This document shows positions 48,717 to 57,989 of a stretch of 64,000 bases of DNA, one piece after another. The number at the start of each line of letters is the position of its first letter. Position 1 is the first letter of the stretch. Location: positions 124,001-188,000 of the forward strand of contig NZ_LQOW01000025.1 of the NCBI RefSeq assembly GCF_002102185.1, given 5' to 3'. A program made the translations under genes and the position numbers. The notes beneath the pieces are model-generated. The model was not told the origin of the DNA, did no database searches, and was given only the letters and a program-made list of their open reading frames with translations. Source of the stretch: Mycobacterium fragae (GTDB lineage Bacteria; Actinomycetota; Actinomycetes; Mycobacteriales; Mycobacteriaceae).

Positions 48717-49808
48717 ATCCTGGTCCAGGACAACGAGATTGGCGGCAAAACCGGCCCGCAGGATACCGACATGGTCAAGTCCCACCGCGCGGGCCGGGGT
48801 CGTCGACGTCATCTGCACCGCAGCGGCCAGCGCCGCGTCGGAGTTCGAGCCGAGCCCCGCCGCCGCGCGGAAGAGCTGATCCATGGTGGCGGTGCTGCCC
48901 GCGATCGTCGACGTGCCACGCACTCGCGCTACCTGGTCGACGACCTCGATCTGCATTGTGCCGAGCCGGAATTCGCCGTCGCCCAAGCCCGCTGCCGCGG
49001 TGGCGTCGGTGACCAACGCAACCCGGCCGATTCCTGCCGCCTCGATCACCGCCCGGAGCATCGCGGGGTGGACGTGAACACCGTCGGCGATCAATTCCAC
49101 GGTCACCCGGGGATCCTGTAACAGTGCGAGCGCGGGCCCGGGCTCGCGGTGATGCAGTGGCCGCATCGCGTTGAACAGATGGGTACCGACCGTCGCACCG
49201 AGTGCGATGGCCTGGCAGGTCTGCTCGTAGCCGGCATCCGTATGTCCAACGGCGACAACCACTCCCGCCTCGACGAACCGGGCGATCGCTGCATGGCTTC
49301 CGGGCAGCTCCGGTGCCAGGGTGACCATCCGGATGGCGCCGTCGCCCGCGGCGAGCAAGGCGTCGATCTCGGCGGGCTCGGGGTTGCGCAGCTGTTCACG
49401 ATCGTGTGCTCCGCAGTACGAGGCGCTCAACCACGGTCCCTCCAGATGAATACCGGCGACGGTGCCCACCCGGGTCGACTCGGCCAGCGCCGCCACCGCC
49501 GTGAGCAGATTGTCGGGCGGTGCTGTGACCAGGCTGGCCAGCGTGGTGGTGGTGCCGTGCCGACGGTGAAACTCGGCCGCCCGCGAGATGTCTGCCACGT
49601 CGCCGCCGGTGTACGAGCCGCCGCCCCCGCCGTGTGCATGCATGTCGACAGAGCCCGGCACGACCAGCGCGCCGGGCATGTCGACATCGGCCGGGCGGGG
49701 CGGCGGACCGGCGCCGCATGCACCGATCCGGTCACCGTCGGTCGCTACCCAACCCGGCCGGCAGATCCCTCGCTCCAGGGCGACGGCGCCGGCGGCGATC
49801 AGCGTCAT
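48672..49808 (-). CDS. nagA: N-acetylglucosamine-6-phosphate deacetylase
   Basis: A 378-residue amidohydrolase that removes acetate from GlcNAc-6-phosphate in amino-sugar and peptidoglycan recycling. Metal and substrate residues are visible in DMHAHGGGG, HLEGPWLS, GHTDAGY, THLFNAMRPLHHREPG and the catalytic Asp of VTDATAAAG. The ATG at 49808 overlaps the sugI stop (ATGA). Matches Rv3332. It overlaps the convergent membrane methyltransferase by 45 nt. Confidence 0.95.
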   Translation of the reverse strand: MTLIAAGAVALERGICRPGWVATDGDRIGACGAGPPPRPADVDMPGALVVPGSVDMHAHGGGGGSYTGGDVADISRAAEFHRRHGTTTTLASLVTAPPDNLLTAVAALAESTRVGTVAGIHLEGPWLSASYCGAHDREQLRNPEPAEIDALLAAGDGAIRMVTLAPELPGSHAAIARFVEAGVVVAVGHTDAGYEQTCQAIALGATVGTHLFNAMRPLHHREPGPALALLQDPRVTVELIADGVHVHPAMLRAVIEAAGIGRVALVTDATAAAGLGDGEFRLGTMQIEVVDQVARVRGTSTIAGSTATMDQLFRAAAGLGSNSDAALAAAVQMTSTTPARAVGLDHVGILRAGFAANLVVLDQDLQVARVMADGQWWV

Positions 49809-51169
49809 GGCCGCACACCCGCAGCGGTGGGCGATTCTTCCGGCCAGCGCCCGTCGTTCTCCCAGAAGTGCCGGATCTCCTCGAGCTGGCGGCCCTTGGT
49901 CTCCGGGGCGAGCCGATAGAACACGGCGAACGCCGCCACGGCGAGAACACCGAACACACCGAAAGTGCCTGCGCCCCCGAACGAATGCAGCATCGTCAGA
50001 GAAAAACCGGTAACCAGCGAATTGGCCAGCAGGTTGGTGGCGAGCATCGCGCTCGAGCCCATCGACCGCAACCGGGACGGGAAGCTCTCGCCCGCGTACA
50101 CCCATACCAGCGCGCCGAAGCCGAAATCGAACCCCATGATGAACAGCAGCACGCCGATGAACCCGAACATCGCGGCGGAATGCATGGCGAACACCGCGAT
50201 GAGTAGCACGTCGGCGGCGATCATCGTCCCGATGCCGGACAACAGAATTGGGCGCCGGCCCAGCCGGTCGACGAGTATCAGCGAAACCAGCACCGCGGCC
50301 AATCCGGCGACCTGCACCAGCGCCGGAAGAACCAGCAGCCCGAAGTTGCCGGTGAATCCCATCGCCGCGAACAGTCGCGGGCCGTAGAAGACGATCGCGT
50401 TGATCCCGGTGATTTGGATGAAGAAACCCAGCGCGATCACGAAGACGGTGGCGCGCAGGTATGGCCGCCGCAGCATCTCGGCGAACCTGCCGCCGCTCTC
50501 TTCCTGTAGCGCATCGCTGATTTCGGCGAGTTCACGCTCCACATCACGGTCCGGTTCCACCCGCTGCAGCGCCCGCCGGGCGTCTGCGACTCGGCCCTTG
50601 AACAGATACCACCGTGCGGTGTCGGGCATTTGCAGCAACAGCATCAGCACCAGCGCGGCCGGGGCCGCGGCCAGCCCCAGCATCCAGCGCCAGGCATGCG
50701 AATCGGCCAGCAGGTAGGCGACCAGGTAGCCCGTCATGATTCCGAGCACCGTCGCGACCTGGTAGGCAACCAACAGCGAACCGCGCACTCGCGCCGGCGC
50801 CGACTCGGCCACGAACACCGGGACCACCACCACCGACACCCCGATGGTCAGGCCCAGCAGTAGCCGGGCCACCAGCAGCATCGGCACCGAAACCGACGTC
50901 GCGCCCAAAAGCGCGAACACCGCGTAGCCGGCCGCCACCGACAGCAAGGATCGCCGGCGCCCGATCGCGTTGGCCAGCACGCCGGCCGTCAGCGCGCCGG
51001 CGATCTCGCCGAGCACCACCGCCGTCGTCACCAGTTCCTGCTGGGCCGTTGTCAGCCCGAATTCGTCGGTGACGAACAGCATCGCGCCGGCGATGTTGGA
51101 CACGTCGTAGCCGTACACGATGCCCAGGCTCGCTGCGGTGAGGCCGACCAGCAGTCCCTTACGGCGCAT
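49805..51169 (-). CDS. sugI: Sugar-porter MFS transporter
   Basis: A 454-residue 12-helix sugar/H+ symporter. Family motifs are NAIGRRRSLL, PDTARWYLFKGR after helix 6, AGESFPSRLRSMG and PETKGRQLEEI after helix 12. The overlap with nagA suggests import of an amino sugar, but the substrate is not known. Matches Rv3331. Confidence 0.93.
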   Translation of the reverse strand: MRRKGLLVGLTAASLGIVYGYDVSNIAGAMLFVTDEFGLTTAQQELVTTAVVLGEIAGALTAGVLANAIGRRRSLLSVAAGYAVFALLGATSVSVPMLLVARLLLGLTIGVSVVVVPVFVAESAPARVRGSLLVAYQVATVLGIMTGYLVAYLLADSHAWRWMLGLAAAPAALVLMLLLQMPDTARWYLFKGRVADARRALQRVEPDRDVERELAEISDALQEESGGRFAEMLRRPYLRATVFVIALGFFIQITGINAIVFYGPRLFAAMGFTGNFGLLVLPALVQVAGLAAVLVSLILVDRLGRRPILLSGIGTMIAADVLLIAVFAMHSAAMFGFIGVLLFIMGFDFGFGALVWVYAGESFPSRLRSMGSSAMLATNLLANSLVTGFSLTMLHSFGGAGTFGVFGVLAVAAFAVFYRLAPETKGRQLEEIRHFWENDGRWPEESPTAAGVRP

Positions 51170-51178
51170 ACCGCAGGC

Positions 51179-52000
51179 TCAGTAGTCCGGCGGGTAGATG
51201 GCCGTGACGGCTCCGTCCGGCGCGATTTTGATGTAGCCGGTGTGCTCGGCGGTGTCGCCGACGTAGATCGACATGTCCAGGTTGCCGCCGGGCTTTCCCT
51301 GGATGATCAGATAGGTGACCTTTGGGTCGGCGATCTTGAGGGTCTGCGGCGCGTCCCGCATAGCGCCGACCACCGCGGCAACGCTGAACTTGCCGAGATC
51401 GGCGACGGCGGTGTCGGTGGGGATCATGCCGCTGGGTATCTGGATCCAGCCGCCGTTCTGGAAGTCATAACTCACGGCGCGGCGGTCGTTTCGCGGGTCG
51501 ACCCGGAAGATCACCGCGTAGTCGGGGTAGACCAGCAGCTGGTAACCGTTCGTGTCGCCGAACTTTTCGCGGATTTGCGTCAGCAGGTTGGTCAGCCCGC
51601 CGGCTGACTGCAGTTGTTCCGGCGCCGGTGTCGGGCTGGGTGCTGTGCTCGGTAAGGCCGCCGCCGGGCTGCCGCCGGTGTTGGCGCGGGTCGGCGGGGA
51701 AGAGCCGTTGCTGGACATCCCCCAGCCGATACCGAGGCCCAGTACCAGCAGCACCGCGGCGGCGGCGATCCAGATGCCCAGACGGCTGCTCGACGGCGAT
51801 TTCAACTGCGCCGGGGCTTGGTGGATCTGCAAGTCCGACACCAGCGCCTGCAGCTCGCCGAGGGTGGTGGCCTTGGTCGCGGCGCTCACCCGTTCGCGGT
51901 GTTCCTCCATCGACAGCTGGCCCTCGCCCAGCGCCGCGTCGAGCGCCTGACAGGTTTCGTTGCGATCGCTGTCGGTAGCCCGGGTGCCTGGGGTGACCAC
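51179..52000 (-). CDS. DUF1707 single-pass membrane protein
   Basis: A 273-residue protein. The N-terminal DUF1707 domain (about 5-60, with CQALDAALGEGQLSMEEHRERVSAA) is followed by one membrane helix (about 74-94) and an extracytoplasmic domain of about 180 residues after a Ser/Pro/Thr-rich linker. Function unknown. It starts 19 nt after dacB1 and ends 9 nt before sugI on the same strand, so all may be co-transcribed. From memory it is not present between sugI and dacB1 in M. tuberculosis. Confidence 0.8.
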   Translation of the reverse strand: MVTPGTRATDSDRNETCQALDAALGEGQLSMEEHRERVSAATKATTLGELQALVSDLQIHQAPAQLKSPSSSRLGIWIAAAAVLLVLGLGIGWGMSSNGSSPPTRANTGGSPAAALPSTAPSPTPAPEQLQSAGGLTNLLTQIREKFGDTNGYQLLVYPDYAVIFRVDPRNDRRAVSYDFQNGGWIQIPSGMIPTDTAVADLGKFSVAAVVGAMRDAPQTLKIADPKVTYLIIQGKPGGNLDMSIYVGDTAEHTGYIKIAPDGAVTAIYPPDY

Positions 52001-52019
52001 ATCGAAGATCGTACGATGG

Positions 52020-53234
52020 TCAACTTCGTTGCGGGCGACGGTTCATCGAGCGCGCAACCATGATCAACCCGAAGACGACGATGGCGCCGATCACCGCCAC
52101 GCCGACTCGTACCGGCAGCGCGTCTGCGGGCGACACGATCGCGGCGGCGTTTGCCGCGGCGTCCGAAGCGGTGTCGCCGTCGGGCTTGGCGGCCACCAGC
52201 GACGGGTCGGGCTCGATCAAGGTCCCCACCCGGGTGCCCGGAGCGGTGGCGAACCCGTAGTCCAGCAGGCGCGCGGCTTGCTGCCAGGGCGGAATCGGCG
52301 CCCGGGTCCCGTGCAATAGCACTGCCATCAGCCGGCGCCCGTCCCGGTTGGCCGCGCCGACGAACGTCTGGCCCGCGTCGTCGGTGTAGCCGGTCTTGCC
52401 GCCGATGGCGCCGGGGTAGTTGTAGAGCAGCTGGTCGTCGTTTTCCAGCTGGTAGCCCGGATGGTCCGCGTGACCCGGGAAGTCGAAGGTCCGCGTGTTG
52501 ACGATGTTCGCGAATGTCGGGTTCCCCCAGGCATATCGGTAGAACAGGCCGATGTCATACGCCGACGTGCTCATGCCCGGCCCGTCCAGCCCGGACGGCG
52601 TCGCGACCCGCGTGTCGCGCCCACCGAGCTTGGCGGCCAGCATGTTGATTTTGTCCAATGCGGCCTGCATGCCGCCGAGTTGCATGGCCAGCGCATGGGC
52701 GGCGTCGTTGCCGGAGTGCATCAACAACCCGTGCAGTAACTGGTTGACGGTGTACCTGCCGCCGGGCGCGACGCCGACCTTGGTGCCCTCGGCGGCGGCG
52801 TCCTCCGCGGTGCCGTCGACGGTCTTGTTGAGGTTGAGCTCGTTGATCGATGCCATCGCGACGAGCACCTTGATGACGCTGGCTGGGCGGTGACGCCCGT
52901 GCGGGTCGCGGGCCGCGATGACCGCACCGCTGTCCAGGTCGGCCACCACCCACGCCTCGGCGGAGACGTCGCCGGGCACCGGCGGTGTGTTGGCCGCGGC
53001 GACGACACCGCAACCGCCCAGCGCGTTACCGCCGACCGGCGAAGAGGGCACCGGCAGCGGAAGCGGCGGGTCGCCGGCCTGCGGGACCTCGGACGAGTCC
53101 ACCGCGGGCGGAGTGGAGACCTTGTACGGACAGGTGTGCGCCGCATCGGGCTCGGCGAACGCGGCCGGCATGGCGGGAGCGGCGAGCAGGAAAACCGCCC
53201 CTGCCAGGCACGATGCAGAACGTACGAAGACCAT
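52020..53234 (-). CDS. dacB1: D-alanyl-D-alanine carboxypeptidase
   Basis: A 404-residue penicillin-binding protein that trims the terminal D-Ala of peptidoglycan stem peptides. Signal peptide 1-27. The active site is complete: S119-x-x-K122, S174-G-N176 and K280-T-G. A C-terminal membrane helix (about 378-398, [20 protein letters not shown]) anchors it on the outer face. ATG at 53234. Matches Rv3330c in length and site order. Confidence 0.95.
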   Translation of the reverse strand: MVFVRSASCLAGAVFLLAAPAMPAAFAEPDAAHTCPYKVSTPPAVDSSEVPQAGDPPLPLPVPSSPVGGNALGGCGVVAAANTPPVPGDVSAEAWVVADLDSGAVIAARDPHGRHRPASVIKVLVAMASINELNLNKTVDGTAEDAAAEGTKVGVAPGGRYTVNQLLHGLLMHSGNDAAHALAMQLGGMQAALDKINMLAAKLGGRDTRVATPSGLDGPGMSTSAYDIGLFYRYAWGNPTFANIVNTRTFDFPGHADHPGYQLENDDQLLYNYPGAIGGKTGYTDDAGQTFVGAANRDGRRLMAVLLHGTRAPIPPWQQAARLLDYGFATAPGTRVGTLIEPDPSLVAAKPDGDTASDAAANAAAIVSPADALPVRVGVAVIGAIVVFGLIMVARSMNRRPQRS

Positions 53235-53317
53235 CGTTTGTGCAGAGTAGGCGATCCGCCGCCCGATTGTGGGGAGCCGCGCTGTGACCAGTGTTGCAGA
53301 AGTTAAAGGCGAGCAGT

Positions 53318-54319
53318 TCACAACGTCGTGGCGCTCAGGTCCACATGTGCGACGGCGGGGTGGTTGATCGTGCCCATCCACAGCTTGCCGGCGGCTTCGA
53401 CGAGACCGGTGACGGCGCCGAAGTCGGGATGGGCGGTGCGCACGCCGGCCACGGGTTCCCCGGTCTCGGCGTCGAACGCGACCGCCCAGACCTCCTCCTT
53501 GATCTGCGGTCGCAGCCGATCGGGCAATCGCCACGCGATTTTGCGCAGGATCGGCGCCCGCGGCATCAGCCATTCCAGCGCGGTACTGGCCTCGGTCACC
53601 ATCGCCCCCCAGATTCGCCCGCCGGCGCCGGTGGACAGGTTGTCCGGCATGCCCGCCAGGTGCACCGCCAGCGGTGTCACCGACCCCGCCTGCGGGCCGG
53701 TCAGCCAGTATTTCGACAGCTGCCGCGCTTGGCTTTCGGCGAAGACCAGCGCCGATTCGTCAGCCGTCGTCGTGACCCCGTTCGCGAAGTAGAGTCCGTC
53801 GAGCAGTTGGGTGACCGTGCCGTCAGTGGCGAGCTTGAACAGGCCGCCGCGTCCCCGCCCCTCGAGGACCGCTGCCTGAAAGTGCTCGTATCGGTAGTCG
53901 CATGTCGACTCGGTGAAATAGATTGTGCCGTCGGATGTTTCGGTGATATTGGAACAGAACATCAGCGGTCGGCCGGCCACCGATTCGGCCAGCGTCTCCA
54001 GCGTGCGGCCGTCCGGGTCCAGCGCAAGCAGGCCTCGGTAGCTGTCGCAGATGAGCACCCGGCCGTCGCGCGCGACGTGTAGGCCCAGCGGCCGGCCGCC
54101 GGTGTCGGCGACGACCACGGGTTCGCCGCCGTTGGTTGGTATCCGCACGATGCGGCCGTCTTCCAGCCCGGTCCACACGTGGCCGGTGGCGTCGACGACG
54201 ACGTCCTCGGGCCCGTTGCCGGGCAGCGGCACGACGGTGACGTCCGCCGACGGGACGTCTGGTAGCGGATCGACGGGCGGCGGCTGCCAACGGACCGGGT
54301 TGATGCGCGGCTTGGTCAT
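53318..54319 (-). CDS. SMP-30/gluconolactonase/strictosidine-synthase-like beta-propeller
   Basis: A 333-residue six-bladed propeller, probably a metal-dependent lactonase or esterase. Repeats such as [31 protein letters not shown] and [19 protein letters not shown] carry the metal-site Glu and Asn residues. No signal peptide. ATG at 54319 overlaps the aminotransferase stop (ATGA). The substrate is unknown; coupling to an aminotransferase suggests a shared pathway. Confidence 0.85.
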   Translation of the reverse strand: MTKPRINPVRWQPPPVDPLPDVPSADVTVVPLPGNGPEDVVVDATGHVWTGLEDGRIVRIPTNGGEPVVVADTGGRPLGLHVARDGRVLICDSYRGLLALDPDGRTLETLAESVAGRPLMFCSNITETSDGTIYFTESTCDYRYEHFQAAVLEGRGRGGLFKLATDGTVTQLLDGLYFANGVTTTADESALVFAESQARQLSKYWLTGPQAGSVTPLAVHLAGMPDNLSTGAGGRIWGAMVTEASTALEWLMPRAPILRKIAWRLPDRLRPQIKEEVWAVAFDAETGEPVAGVRTAHPDFGAVTGLVEAAGKLWMGTINHPAVAHVDLSATTL

Positions 54320-55638
54320 GCGGCCTCCGTCAGGACTGCGCGCAGGATGGATTCGATCTGGTCGAACTCGGCTTGACCGCAAATCAGCGGGGGCGCAATT
54401 TGAATCGCGGGGTCGCCGCGCTCGTCGATGCGGCAGTACAGCCCGGCGTCGTAGAGCGCCGACGAGATGGCGGGTACCAGCCGGCCGCGTTCCTCGGCCG
54501 TGAAGGTCTGGCGGCTGGCCTGGTCCTTGACCAGTTCGAGGGAGTAGAAGTAGCCCTCGCCGCGGACATCGCCGACGATGGGCAGGTCGTAGAGCCGCTC
54601 CAGGGTGGCGCGTAACGCCGGCCCGTGCTGTTTGACGCGGTCGTTGAGGCCCTCGCGCTCGAAGATGTCGAGGTTGGCCAGGGCGACGGCTGCCGACACC
54701 GGATGACCGCCGAAGGTATAGCCGTGCGGGAACATCGTCGTTCCGTCGTTGAACGGCTCGAACAGCCGGTCGCTGGCGATCATCGCGCCGATCGGCGAGT
54801 ACCCCGACGTCATGCCCTTGGCGCAGGCGATCATGTCGGGCTGGTAGCCGAAGTCGTCACAGGCGAACATCGACCCGATCCGGCCGAATGCGCAGATCAC
54901 TTCGTCGGACACCAGCAGCACGTCGTAGTCGTCACAGATCTGCCGGACCCGTTCGAAGTAGCCGGGGGGCGGCGGAATGCTACCGCCGGCGTTTTGCACC
55001 GGTTCCAGGAACACCGCGGCGACGGTGTCGGCGCCTTCGAATTCGATCGCCTCGGCGATGCGGTCGGCGGCCCACTGCCCGAACGCCTTGGCGTCGGCGT
55101 TGAACGGTTCGGGCGCGCGGTAGAAGTTGGTGTTGGGCACTTTCACCGCACCGGGGGTCAGCGGCTCGAACGGGGCCTTCTGCGCCGGCACGCCCGTGAT
55201 GGCCAGCGCGCCCTGCGGGGTGCCGTGGTAGGCGACGGCCCGTGAAATCACCTTGTACTTCCCGGGTTTGCCGGTGAGCTTGAAATAGTGCTTGGCCAGT
55301 TTCCACGCGGTTTCGACGGCCTCGCCGCCGCCGGTGGTGAAGAACACCCGGTTCAGATCACCCGGCGCATACCGGGCGATCCGCTTGGCCAGCTCGATTG
55401 CGGTGGGCGTGGCATACGACCACAGCGGGAAGTACGCCAGTGTGCTCGCCTGGCGGGCGGCGGCCTCGGCGAGCTCCGCTCGCCCGTGTCCGACCTGCAC
55501 CACGAATAACCCGGAGAGCCCGTCGAGGTAGCTCTTGCCGCGGTCGTCCCAGATCGTCACGCCCTCGCCGCGCGCGATGACCGGCGCGGTGATGCCCGGG
55601 CCGTGCCGGGCGAAGTGCAGCCAGAGGTTGTCGGTCAT
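54316..55638 (-). CDS. Class-III PLP aminotransferase
   Basis: A 440-residue omega-aminotransferase. The PLP lysine is K274 (CAKGMTSGYSP) and D245 (SDEVICAFGR) contacts the pyridine nitrogen. GGGEAVETAWKLA forms the phosphate cup. It transfers amino groups from an amine or beta/omega-amino acid to pyruvate or 2-oxoglutarate; the substrate is not evident. Matches Rv3329. ATG at 55638, divergent from sigJ by 39 nt. Confidence 0.92.
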   Translation of the reverse strand: MTDNLWLHFARHGPGITAPVIARGEGVTIWDDRGKSYLDGLSGLFVVQVGHGRAELAEAAARQASTLAYFPLWSYATPTAIELAKRIARYAPGDLNRVFFTTGGGEAVETAWKLAKHYFKLTGKPGKYKVISRAVAYHGTPQGALAITGVPAQKAPFEPLTPGAVKVPNTNFYRAPEPFNADAKAFGQWAADRIAEAIEFEGADTVAAVFLEPVQNAGGSIPPPPGYFERVRQICDDYDVLLVSDEVICAFGRIGSMFACDDFGYQPDMIACAKGMTSGYSPIGAMIASDRLFEPFNDGTTMFPHGYTFGGHPVSAAVALANLDIFEREGLNDRVKQHGPALRATLERLYDLPIVGDVRGEGYFYSLELVKDQASRQTFTAEERGRLVPAISSALYDAGLYCRIDERGDPAIQIAPPLICGQAEFDQIESILRAVLTEAA

Positions 55639-55677
55639 GGTGTCCGTGAGCGTAGTCGGCGGCGTTACGCTCGGGCC

Positions 55678-56586
55678 ATGACCTCCACGGAGCAGGTCAG
55701 CGAGTTCGAGGCGTTGCGTCCGCAGCTGTTGGCGGTCGCTTATCGGCTGACCGGCACGATGGCCGACGCCGAGGACATGGTGCAGGAAGCCTGGCTGCGC
55801 TGGGACGCTGCCGACGCCCGCGATGAGATCGCCGATCTGCGGGCCTGGCTGACGACGGTGGTCAGCCGGCTCGCTTTGGACAGGCTGCGCTCGGCCGCGT
55901 ATCGGCGGGAAAGCTATGTGGGCCAATGGTTGCCGGAGCCGGTGGTGACCGGCTTCGACGGTGACGATCCACTCTCGGTGGTCGTGGCCAACGAGGATGC
56001 CCGGTTTGCGGCGATGGTGGTGCTGGAGCGGCTCTCTCCTGATCAGCGGGTGGCGTTCGTGCTGCACGACGGCTTCGCGGTGCCGTTCGCCGATGTGGCC
56101 GATGTGCTGGGGACCACCGAGGCGGCCGCCCGCCAGCTGGCATCGCGAGCCCGCAAGGCCGTCGCCGCCGAACCGCCACCGAAGCCAGACCCCGCCCACA
56201 ACGAAGTGGTGGGCAAACTTATGGCGGCCATTGCGACTGGGGACATGGCCGCCACGGTCGCGCTACTGCACCCGGACGTGACGTTCACCGGCGACTCCAA
56301 CCGCAGGGCACCGACCGCTATGCGAGTTGTCCACGGGCCGGACAAGGTGGCGCGCTTCATCTTCGGACTCGCTCAACGTTATGGACCGTCTTTCGCCACG
56401 GCGAATCAGCTGGCGCTGGTGAACGGTGAGCTCGGTGCCTACACCGCGGGATCACCGGGTGACGACGGGTATCAGCCGATGATGCCGCGCATCCTCGCGA
56501 TGACGGTGCGCGACGGAAAGGTCTGCGCGCTATGGGATGTCGCCAATCCCGACAAGTTCACCGGTTCTCCGCTACGGACTCGGTAG
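55678..56586 (+). CDS. sigJ: ECF sigma factor SigJ (ECF41 type)
   Basis: A 302-residue sigma factor with region 2 (about 9-75), region 4 (about 115-165) and a C-terminal SnoaL-like domain (about 175-300). The ECF41 signatures WLPEP (84-88) and NPDKF (290-294, family NPDKL) are present, while the DGGGK motif is replaced by GDSNR. In ECF41 proteins the C-terminal domain acts as a built-in regulator and no anti-sigma gene is needed; none is seen here. ATG at 55678. It overlaps the convergent decarboxylase-like gene by 29 nt. Matches Rv3328c. Confidence 0.93.
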   Translation: MTSTEQVSEFEALRPQLLAVAYRLTGTMADAEDMVQEAWLRWDAADARDEIADLRAWLTTVVSRLALDRLRSAAYRRESYVGQWLPEPVVTGFDGDDPLSVVVANEDARFAAMVVLERLSPDQRVAFVLHDGFAVPFADVADVLGTTEAAARQLASRARKAVAAEPPPKPDPAHNEVVGKLMAAIATGDMAATVALLHPDVTFTGDSNRRAPTAMRVVHGPDKVARFIFGLAQRYGPSFATANQLALVNGELGAYTAGSPGDDGYQPMMPRILAMTVRDGKVCALWDVANPDKFTGSPLRTR

Positions 56587-57166
56587 GCCTGTCTGCCCAG
56601 GGGACGCGGCAGGCATCGCCGGAATTGAAGCCCTGCTCGGTGATGCCCAGCGCCGAGTACATCCGGGCCCGCATGTTCTCCACGCCGATCTGATACGTCA
56701 GCTCGATCACGCCGGCGTCGCCGAAGCGAGCCTTCAGGTCAGCGACCTGCTCGTCGGTGACGGTGTGCGGGTCGGTGGTCATCGCGTCGGCGTAGGCGAT
56801 GGCGGCGCGCTCGTCGTCGGTGTACTGCGGGGAGGTGGCGTAGTTGTCGATGTCCTTCAGTCGTTCCACGTCGAGGCCGTCGAGGCGCTGCAGCATCGCA
56901 CCGAAGTCCACGCACCAGGAGCAGCCGATCGTGCGGGCCGTCCAGAACACCGCCAACTCGCGCACGCTGGCAGGCAGGGCTTTCGAGCCGCGTTCCAGCA
57001 TGGTCTCGTGGATCGCGTTGGCGACCAGCAGCCGCGGGTGATGCGCGGCGACGGTGAACGGCTCGGGCACCTCCCCGAAGCGCCGCTTGGCGATGCGGTA
57101 CATGACGCGGGTCAGCAGGTTCGCCCTCTTCGGGGGCAGGGGTTCGATACGGGTTTTCTGTGTCAT
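56558..57166 (-). CDS. Carboxymuconolactone decarboxylase/AhpD-like protein
   Basis: A 202-residue all-helical CMD-fold protein with a CxxC pair (C82 and C85, GCSWCVDFG), the redox motif of AhpD-like peroxidase partners. CMD proteins are one of the standard genomic companions of ECF41 sigma factors. Its start is preceded by a match to the ECF41 promoter, with the -10 element 8 nt before the ATG, so the mRNA is probably leaderless and made by SigJ. Confidence 0.9.
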   Translation of the reverse strand: MTQKTRIEPLPPKRANLLTRVMYRIAKRRFGEVPEPFTVAAHHPRLLVANAIHETMLERGSKALPASVRELAVFWTARTIGCSWCVDFGAMLQRLDGLDVERLKDIDNYATSPQYTDDERAAIAYADAMTTDPHTVTDEQVADLKARFGDAGVIELTYQIGVENMRARMYSALGITEQGFNSGDACRVPWADRPTESVAENR

Positions 57167-57174
57167 ACCCCTCA

Positions 57175-57201
57175 GACGAGGCAGCCCACGAAAGTGTGAC
57201 G
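57175..57201 (-). promoter_or_regulatory. Predicted SigJ/ECF41 promoter of the CMD gene
   Basis: On the minus strand, CGTCACA (57195-57201), a 16-nt spacer, then CGTC (57175-57178). The published ECF41 consensus is TGTCACA-N16-CGTC, so only the first base differs and the spacer is exact. The ATG follows CGTC after 8 nt, placing the start site at or beside the start codon. Confidence 0.7.
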
Positions 57202-57218
57202 AGCGTCGTTCGCGCCGG

Positions 57219-57989
57219 TTAGCGCGCAAACATCAGCGCCCGCTTGACCTCCTGGATCGCCTTGGTGACCTCGATGCCGCGCGGGCAGGATTCGGTGCAG
57301 TTGAACGTCGTCCGGCAGCGCCACACCCCGTCGACCTCGTTGAGGATGTCGAGGCGCTCTGCAGCCGCCTCGTCGCGGCTGTCGAAGATGAAACGGTGTG
57401 CGTTGACGATCGCCGCCGGCCCGAAATAACTGCCCTCATGCCAAAACACCGGGCAGCTGGTGGTGCAGGCCGCGCACAGAATGCATTTCGTGGTGTCGTC
57501 GTAGCGGGCGCGGTCGGTCTGGCTTTGGATCCGCTCCCGCGTCGGCGGATTCCCGCTGGTGATCAAATATGGCTTCACCGCGCGGTAGGCGTCGAAGAAC
57601 GGCTCCATGTCGACGACGAGATCCTTCTCGACCGGCAAACCGCGGATCGGCTCGACCGTGATGGTCAGCTGCTTGCCGGGCTTGCTGGGCAGCAGGTCGC
57701 GCATCAGCACCTTGCAGGCCAGCCGGTTGACACCGTTGATCCGCATGGCGTCGGACCCGCACACGCCGTGTGCGCAGGACCGCCGGAAGGTCAGCGTGCC
57801 GTCGAGGTAGCTCTTGATGTAGATCAACAGGTTGAGCAGCCGGTCACTGGGCAGGCATGGCACGCGGAAGCTCTGCCAGCCGCCGGAATCGGCGTACTGA
57901 TCGGGGTTTTCCGGATTGAACCGGGCGATTTTCAGCGTCACCATCACCGCGCCATCGGGGATCGGCGGCAACGGCGGGTCGGCGCTCAT
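57219..57989 (-). CDS. sdhB: Succinate dehydrogenase iron-sulfur subunit
   Basis: A 256-residue electron-transfer subunit of complex II. The [2Fe-2S] ligands are in SCAHGVCGSDAM plus a later Cys, the [4Fe-4S] ligands in CILCAACTTSCP, and the [3Fe-4S] ligands in CRTTFNCTESCPRG. Last gene of sdhCDAB; its ATG shares one base with the sdhA stop (TGATG). Matches Rv3319. Confidence 0.97.
   Translation of the reverse strand: MSADPPLPPIPDGAVMVTLKIARFNPENPDQYADSGGWQSFRVPCLPSDRLLNLLIYIKSYLDGTLTFRRSCAHGVCGSDAMRINGVNRLACKVLMRDLLPSKPGKQLTITVEPIRGLPVEKDLVVDMEPFFDAYRAVKPYLITSGNPPTRERIQSQTDRARYDDTTKCILCAACTTSCPVFWHEGSYFGPAAIVNAHRFIFDSRDEAAAERLDILNEVDGVWRCRTTFNCTESCPRGIEVTKAIQEVKRALMFAR

Noticed and set aside
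55641-55666. TGTCCGT-N15-CGTT upstream of sigJ as an autoregulatory ECF41 promoter
   Set aside because: Two mismatches in the -35, one in the -10 and a spacer one base short; too weak beside the clean match before the CMD gene.
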